Assembly (NCBI RefSeq): GCF_007990265.1
Contig: NZ_BJWH01000013.1
Coordinates: 53,586 to 117,585, forward strand
Direction: 5' to 3'
DNA from: Cellulomonas terrae
GTDB lineage: Bacteria > Actinomycetota > Actinomycetes > Actinomycetales > Cellulomonadaceae
Length of the DNA stretch: 64,000 bases
Shown here: positions 34,898-43,564 of the stretch, piece after piece
Numbering within the stretch: the first letter of the stretch is position 1
How the letters are laid out: each line of letters starts with the position of its first letter
Made by a program: the position numbers and the translations under genes
The notes under the pieces: generated by a model
The model's input: only the letters and a program-made list of their open reading frames with translations
Database searches by the model: none
Told to the model about the DNA's origin: nothing

Positions 34898-37489
34898 ATG
34901 AGTCTGACGCAACGCCGAGGTCGAACGCTCACAGCGATCGCCGGATCCGTGGTGCTCGTCGGCACCCTCGCCGCCACCCCGGCGACGGCTGCACCGGCCC
35001 CGGCGCACCTCGCCGCGCACGGGCCCAGCAGGGGTCCCGACGGGCTCGTCCTCGAGCGCCTCGACCGGGGGCTCGTCGCCGCGGTCACGCCGCAGGGCGT
35101 GTTCCTGACCTGGCGGCTGCTGGCCAGCGAGGTCACGGGCGCCACGGCGACCGGGCTGACCGGTCCCGACTTCGCCGTCTACCGTGACGGCGCCCTGCTC
35201 GGCACGGTCACGGACTCGACGAACTTCGTCGACCCGGCCGGTACGTCGGCCTCCCGCTACCGCGTCGCCGCGGTCGTCGGCGGCGTCGAGGTCGACGGTG
35301 CGGAGGCGACGCCGTGGACGCAGGCGTCGCTCGACATCCCGATGAACAAGCCGGTCGACGGCGTCACCCCCGTCGGCGAGGCGTACACGTACTCCGCTAA
35401 CGACATGTCCGTGGCCGACGTCGACGGCGACGGCCAGTACGAGTACGTCGTCAAGTGGGACCCGTCGAACTCCAAGGACGTCAGCCAGGTCGGCTACACC
35501 GGCAACGTGTTCGTCGACGCCTACGAGCAGGACGGCACGCAGCTGTGGCGCATCGACCTGGGTGTGAACATCCGCGCCGGCGCGCACTACACGCAGTTCC
35601 CCGTCTACGACTACGACGGTGACGGCAAGGCCGAGCTCATGATGAAGACGGCCCCCGGCAGCAGGATCACGACCTACAGGGCCGACGGCTCCGTAGCGAG
35701 CGAGAAGTACGTCTCCCTGCCGAAGCGCGACCGTGCCGCGGGTGTCACCGACACCACCGACTACCGGCTGAGCAAGCAGGGCTACTTCGACCACCTGGTC
35801 ACCATGCTCCAGGGTTGGAGCAGCCACCCCGAGGTCGTCGCGGGCCGCTGGCCGTCGACGGTCGAGGCGGCGCTCGGCATCGCGCCGCAGTACAGCTACC
35901 CGCTGTCCGTCGAGGACGCCACGGCGCTCGCGACCTACTTCGTCGACGTCTACGCACCCGCCCGCAGCGCGCGCAACGTGCTGCGCAACTTCGAGGGCTT
36001 CATCGTCGACGGTCCCGAGTACCTCACGGTGTTCGCCGGAGCCACCGGCAAGGAGCTCCAGACGATCGACTACAAGCCGGGTCGCGGCGACGACGGCCTG
36101 CTCTGGGGCGACTACGCGATGTCCCGCATCGAGCCGGGCAACCGCGTCGACCGGTTCCTGGCCGGGGTCGCGTACCTCGACGGGCAGACACCGTCGGCGA
36201 TCTTCGCCCGCGGCTACTACACGCGCACCACGCTCGTGGCGTACGACTGGGACGGCAAGAAGCTCACGGAGCGCTGGTACGTCGACTCGGGCCACGTCCC
36301 GCTGACCAACCCGTTCAACGACGGCCCGCACGGCCGCGACGGCACCGACCCGGTGTACGGGAAGATCACGACGCAGGGCTTCCACTCGCTGGCGGCGTCC
36401 GACGTGGACGGCGACGGCAAGCAGGAGATCGTCTACGGCGCCGCGACGATCGACGACGACGGCTCCGTCCTGTACTCCTCGTTCGACACCCTGCCGCCGG
36501 GCAGCGCCGCACCCGGCGAGGTCGTCCGCCTCGGCCACGGCGACGCGATGCACGTGACCGACATCGACCCGGACCGTCCGGGCCTGGAGATCTTCACGGC
36601 GCACGAGGGCGGCACGTTCGCCCCCTACGGCATGGCGATGCGCGACGCGAAGACCGGCGAGGTCCTCTTCGGGGTGTACTCCGGGCGGGACACCGGCCGT
36701 GCGATGGTCGGCGACGTGCTCCCGTCGGTGCGCGGCCGCGAGGCCTGGGCCAGCCTGCCCGGGGGAACCGACTCGCTCGGGCTGTACTCGGCGGCCGGTG
36801 TCGTCACCCCGGGCGCCATCCCCGGCACCAACATGAGCATCAAGTGGCTGCCGGACGGCACGACGCAGATCGTCAACGGCTCCGCCGCGCAGGACGTGAC
36901 GATCGACGACTGGACCCGCGGGCGTCAGCTGACGGCCACGGGGACGCGCTCGAACAACGGCACCAAGGGCAACCCGTCGCTGGTCGCGGACGTCCTGGGC
37001 GACTCGCGCGAGGAGCTGCTGGTCCGCACGGAGGACTCCTCCGCGATCCGCCTGTTCGTCAACACGGACCTGAGCCACACGAAGATGTACACGCTCATGC
37101 ACGACCCGCAGTACCGCGTCGAGGTCGCCCGCCAGCAGACGACGTACAACCAGCCGTCGGACGTCGGGTTCTACCTGGCCTCGGACACCGACTACACGCA
37201 GGTGCCGGTGCCGTCGTACTTCGCGCCGGGCAGCATCGACGCCCTGCGTGACGCGACCAGGGCGCAGATCAGCGCCGGCGCCATCAAGGGTGTCGCGGCG
37301 GCGGGGCTGCTGGCCGCGGTCGAGGTGGCCGACAGGGCCGCCGACGCCGGGAACGAGAAGATCGCGGTGAGGTCGCTGACGGCGTACGTGGCGCTCCTCA
37401 CGCCGCGGTCGAAGCTGTCCACCGTCACGCCGGCGGCCCGGGCGATCCTCGGGTACCAGGCGCAGCAGGTGATCTCGATGCTCGACTGA
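34898..37489 (+). CDS. Rhamnogalacturonan lyase, PL11 family, secreted
   Basis: 863 residues. Sec signal peptide (RRGRTLTAIAGSVVLVGTLA, cleavage after ATAA). A fibronectin-like N-terminal part (LASEVTGATATGLTGPDFAV) precedes the eight-bladed propeller of PL11, with Ca-binding DVDGDGQYEYVVKWD, YDYDGDGKAELMMKTAP, DVDGDGKQEIVYG and conserved GHGDAMHVTDIDP. It cleaves the rhamnogalacturonan I backbone of pectin outside the cell. The last ~85 residues (from SIDALRDATRAQISAG) look like a FIMAH domain. AAGGA-type ribosome site before ATG 34898; operator and promoter upstream. Confidence 0.93.
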   Translation: MSLTQRRGRTLTAIAGSVVLVGTLAATPATAAPAPAHLAAHGPSRGPDGLVLERLDRGLVAAVTPQGVFLTWRLLASEVTGATATGLTGPDFAVYRDGALLGTVTDSTNFVDPAGTSASRYRVAAVVGGVEVDGAEATPWTQASLDIPMNKPVDGVTPVGEAYTYSANDMSVADVDGDGQYEYVVKWDPSNSKDVSQVGYTGNVFVDAYEQDGTQLWRIDLGVNIRAGAHYTQFPVYDYDGDGKAELMMKTAPGSRITTYRADGSVASEKYVSLPKRDRAAGVTDTTDYRLSKQGYFDHLVTMLQGWSSHPEVVAGRWPSTVEAALGIAPQYSYPLSVEDATALATYFVDVYAPARSARNVLRNFEGFIVDGPEYLTVFAGATGKELQTIDYKPGRGDDGLLWGDYAMSRIEPGNRVDRFLAGVAYLDGQTPSAIFARGYYTRTTLVAYDWDGKKLTERWYVDSGHVPLTNPFNDGPHGRDGTDPVYGKITTQGFHSLAASDVDGDGKQEIVYGAATIDDDGSVLYSSFDTLPPGSAAPGEVVRLGHGDAMHVTDIDPDRPGLEIFTAHEGGTFAPYGMAMRDAKTGEVLFGVYSGRDTGRAMVGDVLPSVRGREAWASLPGGTDSLGLYSAAGVVTPGAIPGTNMSIKWLPDGTTQIVNGSAAQDVTIDDWTRGRQLTATGTRSNNGTKGNPSLVADVLGDSREELLVRTEDSSAIRLFVNTDLSHTKMYTLMHDPQYRVEVARQQTTYNQPSDVGFYLASDTDYTQVPVPSYFAPGSIDALRDATRAQISAGAIKGVAAAGLLAAVEVADRAADAGNEKIAVRSLTAYVALLTPRSKLSTVTPAARAILGYQAQQVISMLD

Positions 37490-37502
37490 CCGCGAGCATC
37501 GA

Positions 37503-37563
37503 GGGGTCGCGAGGGCAAGCGCGACCCCCGGGCGCCGGTCGGGGTCACTACCGACCGGCGCCC
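37503..37563 (+). terminator. Double hairpin terminator after the PL11 gene
   Basis: Two successive stems: GGGGTCGCG/CGCGACCCC (37503-37528) and a 13-bp perfect stem GGGCGCCGGTCGG/CCGACCGGCGCCC (37530-37563) followed by TTCT. Confidence 0.8.
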
Positions 37564-37734
37564 TTCTGCGTGCCCGTCGCGACAGAACCCGACCGCAGCC
37601 GTCAGGGCGTCGCGCTCTCCCACCGCGAACGAGCCACGAGTGACGCGAGAGCGCGCCGGTGCGGCACCGATGGCTTGCTCGTCGGCTGAGCGTCGTGTGC
37701 GGGGTCGCCGCGGCGTGCACCGACCGCTGACGAC

Positions 37735-37770
37735 GAAGCCCCCGCCGCCCAGCGGGGCGACGGGGGCTTC
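37735..37770 (-). terminator. Hairpin terminator after the desaturase gene
   Basis: GAAGCCCCCG (37735-37744) pairs with CGGGGGCTTC (37761-37770), 14 bases past the desaturase stop on the minus strand. The 37564-37734 stretch between this and the PL11 terminator shows no gene I can support. Confidence 0.75.
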
Positions 37771-37783
37771 GGTGAGCCGAGGG

Positions 37784-38863
37784 TCAGACGCGGTACAGCG
37801 CCGTCATCGGGCAGTTGAACGGGTCGCGGTCGGGCTTCCCGACCGTGTTCAGGTACTTCACGATGATCGAGTACGACCGCGGCAGGGAGACCTGCACGTA
37901 CGGGATGTTGTGCTCGCGGCAGTAGGCCTCGACGATCGGCTTCGCGCGACGCAGCGAGGGGCGCGGCATCGACGGGAACAGGTGGTGCTCGACCTGGTGG
38001 TTGAGCCCGCCCATGAGCACGTCGACCCACTTGCCGCCGCCGATGTTCCGGCTGGTCAGCACCTGGCGACGCAGGAAGTCGAGACGCGAGTCCTTGGGGA
38101 TCAGCGGCATGCCCTTGTGGTTCGGGGCGAACGAGGCGCCCATGTAGAACCCGAAGACGCCCATCTGGACGGCCAGGAAGACCAGCGCGATCGGCCAGGA
38201 CATGGTGAGGAAGACCAGTGCGGTGCCACCGACGAGCCGGATGGTCATCATGACGATCTCGGCGGCGCGGTGCTCCAGCTTGTCCCGCGACGAGAGCCGC
38301 TTGATGGCGGCGACGTGCAGCGCCAGACCTTCGAGCAGCAGGAGCGGGAAGAAGAACCAGCCCTGGTGGTTCAGGTACCAGACAGACAGCTTCGACGTCC
38401 GCTTCGCGGCCTGGGCGGGCGTGAACGCCAGCGCCTCGATCTCGATGTCGGGGTCGGTGTCGATCTTGTTCGGGTTGGCGTGGTGGCGCGTGTGCTTGCG
38501 CTGCCACCAGCCGTGGCTCAGGCCGACGAACAGGTCGGCGAGCACGAGGGAGGTCCAGTTGTTGGCGCGTCCGTCGGCGAAGATCTGGCGGTGCGCGGCG
38601 TCGTGGCCCAGGAACGCGACCTGCGTGAGGATCACGGCGGCGGCGAAGGCGACGGCGATCTGCCACCAGGAGTCGCCCACGAGGACGATCGTGGCGACCA
38701 GCCCGAGGACGGCGACGACGGCGGCGGACAGCCGCACGGCGTAGTGCGCGGGGCGACGCTTCATCAGGCCCGCGGCCTGGATGGTGCGCGTCAGCTCGGT
38801 GAAGTCGCTGACCGCGCGGTCGCGCGGTCGGGTGGGGGCGTCGGTAAGCGTGGTGGAGCTCAT
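37784..38863 (-). CDS. Membrane fatty-acid desaturase
   Basis: 359 residues with four membrane helices. The three histidine boxes that hold the diiron site are GHDAAHRQ, HGWWQRKHTRHHANPN and HQVEHHLF. The family inserts double bonds into acyl chains of membrane lipids or acyl-CoA (delta-6/delta-9 type cannot be decided). ATG 38863 is chosen because AGGACGG lies 6 bases upstream. A cold-shock gene lies just upstream on the same strand, an attractive link to membrane fluidity, but a terminator separates them. Confidence 0.92.
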   Translation of the reverse strand: MSSTTLTDAPTRPRDRAVSDFTELTRTIQAAGLMKRRPAHYAVRLSAAVVAVLGLVATIVLVGDSWWQIAVAFAAAVILTQVAFLGHDAAHRQIFADGRANNWTSLVLADLFVGLSHGWWQRKHTRHHANPNKIDTDPDIEIEALAFTPAQAAKRTSKLSVWYLNHQGWFFFPLLLLEGLALHVAAIKRLSSRDKLEHRAAEIVMMTIRLVGGTALVFLTMSWPIALVFLAVQMGVFGFYMGASFAPNHKGMPLIPKDSRLDFLRRQVLTSRNIGGGKWVDVLMGGLNHQVEHHLFPSMPRPSLRRAKPIVEAYCREHNIPYVQVSLPRSYSIIVKYLNTVGKPDRDPFNCPMTALYRV

Positions 38864-38953
38864 GCGGGTCCGTCCTGTCGGTCGTGCAGTGCGCGGCGCG
38901 AGTTCGGTCGGGCGATGAGCTTTACGGGGGGCGCCTCGGTCATGATGCGACGA

Positions 38954-38979
38954 GACCCCGGCCACAAGAGGCCGGGGTC
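38954..38979 (-). terminator. Hairpin terminator after cspA
   Basis: GACCCCGGCC (38954-38963) pairs with GGCCGGGGTC (38970-38979), 6-base loop, 33 bases past the cold-shock gene stop on the minus strand. Confidence 0.8.
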
Positions 38980-39011
38980 CCGTGCGATGGAGCTATGAGC
39001 TCAGCTCAGGC

Positions 39012-39215
39012 TCAGAGAGGCGTGATGTTCGACGCCTGCGGGCCCTTGGGGCCCTGCGTGACCTCGAACTGGACCTTCTGGTTCTCCTCGAGCGTGCGGT
39101 AGCCGCTCGTCGTGATGGCGCTGTAGTGCGCGAAGACGTCGGGTCCGCCGTCCTCGGGGGCGATGAAGCCGAAGCCCTTCTCAGCGTTGAACCACTTCAC
39201 GGTGCCAACAGGCAT
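39012..39215 (-). CDS. cspA: Cold-shock protein (CspA family)
   Basis: 67 residues, one OB-fold. RNP1 [12 protein letters not shown] and RNP2 DVFAHYSAI are intact. It binds single-stranded RNA and DNA. ATG 39215 is chosen by length and by the purine-rich GAGAGAAGAA before it. The 264 bases up to the next divergent gene hold no other gene and probably contain the long structured 5' leader typical of csp genes plus two divergent promoters; I cannot place a promoter confidently. Confidence 0.95.
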   Translation of the reverse strand: MPVGTVKWFNAEKGFGFIAPEDGGPDVFAHYSAITTSGYRTLEENQKVQFEVTQGPKGPQASNITPL

Positions 39216-39479
39216 GATGTTCTCTTCTCTCACGTGCGGTATGGACAACTCCCGGGTGACCGGGACCGGTATTCACGGTGTTCGTCGTCCGTCTCCGAGG
39301 TGGTCCTCGAGAACGTCCTGCCAAGTTTCCTCGGCCGTCATGACAAGCGATTCACTGCGACTACAGGGACAACCGTACGGCACGACAGGCCCGACGGGAA
39401 CGGGAGTGACGCATTCGGCGTGCCGAACCGCCCGAGAGTTCTTGCTACGTTCGCCCCGACGACCGCGTCCGGAGGACCG

Positions 39480-39875
39480 ATGAGCGAGCACGACGACCGC
39501 TGCCCGTGCGGCACGGGGGAGACGTACGACGAGTGCTGCGGCCGCTACCTGGCCGACGGTCGCCGGGCGCCCACCGCCGAAGCCCTGATGCGCTCCCGGT
39601 ACACCGGGTTCGCGACCGGAGCCACCCACTACCTGCTGGTCACGTGGCACCCGAGCACCCGGCCCGACCTTCTCGAGCTCGACGAGACGATGGCCTGGCA
39701 CCGGCTGGACGTCGTCCGCACCGACGCCGGCGGACCGTGGGACGACGCGGGCACGGTGGAGTTCGTGGCGCACTACCGGGCCGAGGGCGGGGAGCGCGGC
39801 CGGCTGCACGAGACCAGCCACTTCGTGCGCGAGGACGGCCGCTGGCTCTACGTCGACGGCGGGATCGGCTCGTAG
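39480..39875 (+). CDS. YchJ-like protein with SEC-C zinc motif
   Basis: 131 residues. N-terminal SEC-C-type motif CPCGTGETYDECCG (zinc), then the YchJ core with AEALMRSRYTGFATG, YLLVTWHPSTRP and FVAHYRAEGG...ETSHFVREDGRWLYVDG, an NTF2-like fold. Function in the cell is unknown. GGAGG sits 5 bases before ATG 39480. Normal length for the family. Confidence 0.93.
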   Translation: MSEHDDRCPCGTGETYDECCGRYLADGRRAPTAEALMRSRYTGFATGATHYLLVTWHPSTRPDLLELDETMAWHRLDVVRTDAGGPWDDAGTVEFVAHYRAEGGERGRLHETSHFVREDGRWLYVDGGIGS

Positions 39876-39932
39876 GCCCGACGAAGCGGCCCTGGCGCGC
39901 GCGATGTCGGTGCCGGGCGGCAGGATGCAGGG

Positions 39933-41456
39933 ATGCTGCTGGTCGACCTGGCGACGACGTCGTCCGCCCTCGCGACGACCCGGTCGCGGCTGGCCAAGCG
40001 GGCGCTGCTGGTCGACCTGCTGCGCCGGACGCCGCCCGAGGACGTCGGGATCGTGTCGCGGTACCTCGGCGGCCAGCTGCGGCAGCGGCGGACCGGGCTG
40101 GGCTGGAGGTCCCTGAAGGCGCTGCCGGAGCCCGCGAGCGAACCGTCCCTGACCGTGGCAGGGGTCGACGCCGTCTTCGAGCAGATGTCACGGCTGGAGG
40201 GCCCCGGTTCCGTGCTCAGCCGCAACGCGCTCGCGGCGGAGCTCTTCGGGGCAGCCACCGCCGACGAGCAGAGGCTGCTCGCCGGGCTGGTGACCGGAGA
40301 GCTGCGGCAGGGGTCCCTCGACGCGCTGCTGCTGGACGCCGTCGCGGAGGCCGCGGGCGTCCCGCCGGAGACGGTGCGCCGCGCCGCGATGCTCGCCGGT
40401 GACACCGAGCCCGTCGCCGTCGCAGCGCTGACGTCGACCGACCCGGCGGCCGCGCTGGCCGCCTTCACGCTGGTCGTCGGGCGACCGGTGCGCCCGATGC
40501 TCGCGCAGTCCGCGCCCGACGTCGACGCGGCGTGGGCGAGCCTCGGTGCCGGACCGGTCGTCGTCGACTCCAAGCTCGACGGGATCCGGATCCAGGTGCA
40601 CCGTCGGGGTGACGACGTGCAGGTGTTCACCCGGAGCCTCGACGACATCACCACCCGGGTGCCCGAGATCGTCGAGGTCGTCCGGGCGATGCCCGCGGCG
40701 GACCTCGTGCTCGACGGCGAGGCGCTCGCGGTCGGCCCGGACGGACGCCCGCGGCCCTTCCAGGAGACGGCGGCGCGCTCGGCCACCAAGGACGCCGAGG
40801 TGGCCGCCGTGACGACCCTGACGCCGTTCTTCTTCGACGCCCTGCACGTCGACGGGACGGACCTGCTCGACGCGCCGCTCCTGCGCCGCCTCGACGCGCT
40901 GGACGCCGTGGCCGGGCCGTCCGTGGTGCACCGCCTGGTGACCGCGGACGTGGACGAGGCGCGGTCCTACTTCGCCGACGTGGTGCGTGCCGGACAGGAG
41001 GGCGTCGTCATCAAGGCGGCCGACGCCCCGTACGAGGCCGGACGCCGCGGCGCCGCGTGGGTCAAGGTCAAGCCGCGGAACACCCTCGACCTCGTCGTGC
41101 TGGCCGTCGAGCGCGGATCCGGGCGGCGGCAGGGGACGCTGTCGAACATCCACCTCGGGGCGCGCGACGGCGACGGCTTCGTCATGCTCGGCAAGACGTT
41201 CAAGGGGATGACCGACGAGATGCTGCGCTGGCAGACGGAGCGGTTCACCGAGCTGTCGACGAGTGACGACGGGTGGGTCGTGACCGTGCGGCCCGAGCAG
41301 GTGGTGGAGATCGCGTTCGACGGGCTGCAGCGGTCGACCCGCTACCCCGGCGGGCTCGCGCTGCGGTTCGCGCGCGTGCTGCGGTACCGCGACGACAAGT
41401 CGTCCGCCGAGGCGGACACGATCGAGACGGTCCGGGCGCTGGCGGGTCAGCCGTGA
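39933..41456 (+). CDS. ligB: ATP-dependent DNA ligase, LigB type
   Basis: 507 residues, the same length as mycobacterial LigB and collinear with it. The nucleotidyltransferase motif I is SKLDGIRIQVHR (K-x-D-G, lysine adenylated, near residue 212); later DLVLDGEALAV (motif III), QEGVVIKAADAPYEAGRRG (motif IV) and AWVKVKP (motif V). It seals nicks in DNA using ATP; accessory repair ligase beside the essential NAD ligase. CAGGAT lies exactly 6 bases before ATG 39933. Overlaps the next gene by GTGA. Confidence 0.95.
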   Translation: MLLVDLATTSSALATTRSRLAKRALLVDLLRRTPPEDVGIVSRYLGGQLRQRRTGLGWRSLKALPEPASEPSLTVAGVDAVFEQMSRLEGPGSVLSRNALAAELFGAATADEQRLLAGLVTGELRQGSLDALLLDAVAEAAGVPPETVRRAAMLAGDTEPVAVAALTSTDPAAALAAFTLVVGRPVRPMLAQSAPDVDAAWASLGAGPVVVDSKLDGIRIQVHRRGDDVQVFTRSLDDITTRVPEIVEVVRAMPAADLVLDGEALAVGPDGRPRPFQETAARSATKDAEVAAVTTLTPFFFDALHVDGTDLLDAPLLRRLDALDAVAGPSVVHRLVTADVDEARSYFADVVRAGQEGVVIKAADAPYEAGRRGAAWVKVKPRNTLDLVVLAVERGSGRRQGTLSNIHLGARDGDGFVMLGKTFKGMTDEMLRWQTERFTELSTSDDGWVVTVRPEQVVEIAFDGLQRSTRYPGGLALRFARVLRYRDDKSSAEADTIETVRALAGQP

Positions 41457-41761
41457 GCCTGTTCCGGCGCCGCACCACGTGGACGCTCGCCGACGGGGTG
41501 GCGATGCACGCGGCCGCGCCGGACCGGGTCCGGATCCCGTCCGACGAGGCGAAGGCGGCCGTGCAGGTGGGCGACCGGGTCAAGCTCGTCGTCGAGCCGG
41601 ACACCGGCCTGGCCGAGCGGGTGTGGGTCCGGGTGACGGAGGTGGGTGACGGGGAGCTCGAGGGGAGCCTGCACAGCGACCCGGCGGAGCTGCGCGGCCT
41701 GCACGCCGGTGACACCGTGCGGTTCGAGCGGCGGCACATCGTCGCGATCACGCCGGGCTGA
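41453..41761 (+). CDS. DUF2314-like small protein
   Basis: 102 residues. The C-terminal part (GDRVKLVVEPDTGLAERVWV, TEVGDGELEGSLHSDPAELRG, LHAGDTVRFERRHIVAI) fits the DUF2314/YegJ pattern of a small beta domain. Function unknown. The GTG at 41453 overlaps the ligB stop codon, so it is translated from the same mRNA. Confidence 0.75.
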   Translation: MSLFRRRTTWTLADGVAMHAAAPDRVRIPSDEAKAAVQVGDRVKLVVEPDTGLAERVWVRVTEVGDGELEGSLHSDPAELRGLHAGDTVRFERRHIVAITPG

Positions 41762-41871
41762 CCCGTCCGACTCCGCTGTGGGGACCGTGCTCGTGCTTGA
41801 CTGCCCGCCATGCGGTGCAGCCGGTCGATCTCCCTGCGCGGTCGGTCGTCGACCGCCGTCCGGTGCACCCG

Positions 41872-43083
41872 ATGAGCACCGCGACCGTCGTCGGGGGCGG
41901 CCCGGCAGGGCTGGTCGCCGCCGAGGTGCTGGCGCGGGCCGGGGTCACGGTCACCGTGCACGACCGGATGCCGTCGCCCGCCCGCAAGCTCCTGCTGGCC
42001 GGTCACGGTGGGCTGAACCTCACCCACAGCGAGGACCGCGACGCGTTCCTGGCCCGGTACGGCAGCTCCGCCGAGCGGCTCGCGCCGATGCTCGAGGCGT
42101 TCGGCCCGCAGGACCTGCGCGACTGGTGCGCCGGCCTGGGGGAGGAGGCGTTCGTCGGGTCGAGCGGGCGCGTGTTCCCGCGGTCGTTCCGCGCGACGCC
42201 GCTGGTCCGGGCGTGGTTGGCCCGGTTGGCCGACCTCGGGGTGCGGACCGAGCGGAGGTCCCGCTGGACGGGATGGGCCGGCGACGGGCTCCGGTTCACC
42301 GACGTCGACGGCCGGGAGAGCGTCGTCTCCGGCGACGTGACGGTCTTCGCGCTCGGCGGTGCGTCGTGGCCGAGGCTCGGCTCGGACGGCGGATGGGTCG
42401 GGCCGTTCACCGAGCGGGGCGTCGCCGTGACGGCCCTGCGGCCGGCGAACGTCGGGCTGCGCGTGGGCTGGACCGACACGTTCGCCGACCGGTTCGAGGG
42501 GACGCCGCTCAAGCACGTCGCGCTGTCGGTGCGCGGCCGCCCGGGTCCCGGTGCACGGGGTGACGCGATGGTCACGCGGGCGGGGATCGAGGGTGGGCCG
42601 GTCTACGCGATCGGGGCCACGATCCGCGACGCCCTCGACGCCGAGGAGTGCGTCCTGGAGGTCGACCTGCGGCCCGCGCTGACGGTCGACCAGCTCACCG
42701 AGCGCCTGCAGCGACGCCGCCCGAAGGACTCCGCGTCGAACTGGCTCCGTCGGACCCTCGCGCTGGACCCGGTCGGCATCGCGCTGCTGCGGGAGTCGCG
42801 GGCCGGTGCCCTGCCGGCGGCCCCCGGGGCCGTGGCCGCGCTGGTCAAGGCGGTGCCGGTCACCGTGTCCGCCACGATGCCGATCGAGAAGGCGATCTCC
42901 ACGGCCGGGGGCATCGCGTGGTCGGAGGTCGACGACGCGCTGATGCTCCACCGGCTGCCCGGCACGTTCGTCGCCGGGGAGATGCTCGACTGGGAGGCGC
43001 CGACAGGCGGCTACCTGCTGCAGGCGTCGTTCAGCACCGGGGTGATCGCCGCGCGGGGCGCGCTCACGTGGCTGGAGCGCTGA
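41872..43083 (+). CDS. HI0933/YhiN-family flavoprotein
   Basis: 403 residues. N-terminal FAD-binding Rossmann motif VVGGGPAGLVAAEVLARAG, then PARKLLLAGHGGLNLTHS (the K-L...SGGGRCN equivalent), GGASWPRLGSDG, and C-terminal MPIEKAISTAGGIAWSEVD plus GEMLDWEAPTGGYLLQ, all typical of the TIGR03862 subgroup. Reaction unknown; related proteins were proposed to act on tRNA or as reductases. ATG 41872 puts the dinucleotide motif at the N-terminus. Confidence 0.9.
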   Translation: MSTATVVGGGPAGLVAAEVLARAGVTVTVHDRMPSPARKLLLAGHGGLNLTHSEDRDAFLARYGSSAERLAPMLEAFGPQDLRDWCAGLGEEAFVGSSGRVFPRSFRATPLVRAWLARLADLGVRTERRSRWTGWAGDGLRFTDVDGRESVVSGDVTVFALGGASWPRLGSDGGWVGPFTERGVAVTALRPANVGLRVGWTDTFADRFEGTPLKHVALSVRGRPGPGARGDAMVTRAGIEGGPVYAIGATIRDALDAEECVLEVDLRPALTVDQLTERLQRRRPKDSASNWLRRTLALDPVGIALLRESRAGALPAAPGAVAALVKAVPVTVSATMPIEKAISTAGGIAWSEVDDALMLHRLPGTFVAGEMLDWEAPTGGYLLQASFSTGVIAARGALTWLER

Positions 43084-43086
43084 GGC

Positions 43087-43524
43087 TCAGCCGCACTCGT
43101 CGCAGATGCCCGTCGCCGGGAGCGTCATGAAGCAGGTGGGGCAGGTCGCCGACGGGGCCTCGCGCGCGGCGGTCGCCCGTACGACCGGGGTGCGCGGAGC
43201 TCTCGGCGCGCGGGCGGCGCGCACCGGCGCCGCCCGGACCGCGACCGCGGGTTCGGTGATGTCGAAGCCTCGCTTGCGCAGGATCGCGACCGCGCCGTCC
43301 GTGCTGCTGCCGAACTCCTCGGAGGTGGCGAGGCGGCCCGTCGCGAACCGGTGGGCCACGCCGACGACCGCCCTCAGGTCGTAGCTGCGGCCCTCGTGGA
43401 CGACCGCGTAGCCCGGGAGCGGCTCGAAGCCGTAGACGTCGAGGAAGCCGGTGCCGCCCCGGGAGTCGTACTCGGCGATCGCCTGCAGGACGTGCTGTCT
43501 CGACACGGAGGAGAAGGTGGCCAC
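43087..43524 (-). CDS. ScoMcrA-like head domain plus zinc ribbon
   Basis: 145 residues. Residues 1-90 match the N-terminal head domain of ScoMcrA-type restriction enzymes: VLQAIAEYDSRGGTGFLDVY, GYAVVHEGRSYDLRAVVGVA, and DGAVAILRKRGFDI. An Arg/Ala/Pro linker leads to a C-terminal zinc ribbon CPTC...CDEC. No nuclease, SRA or HNH domain is present. GTG 43524 has TAGGCT exactly 7 bases upstream (leaderless). The role may be DNA binding or accessory; unknown. Confidence 0.75.
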   Translation of the reverse strand: MATFSSVSRQHVLQAIAEYDSRGGTGFLDVYGFEPLPGYAVVHEGRSYDLRAVVGVAHRFATGRLATSEEFGSSTDGAVAILRKRGFDITEPAVAVRAAPVRAARAPRAPRTPVVRATAAREAPSATCPTCFMTLPATGICDECG

Positions 43525-43564
43525 GACGACGAGCCTACGTCGGACGGTCGGCGCGCTCCCGCCG

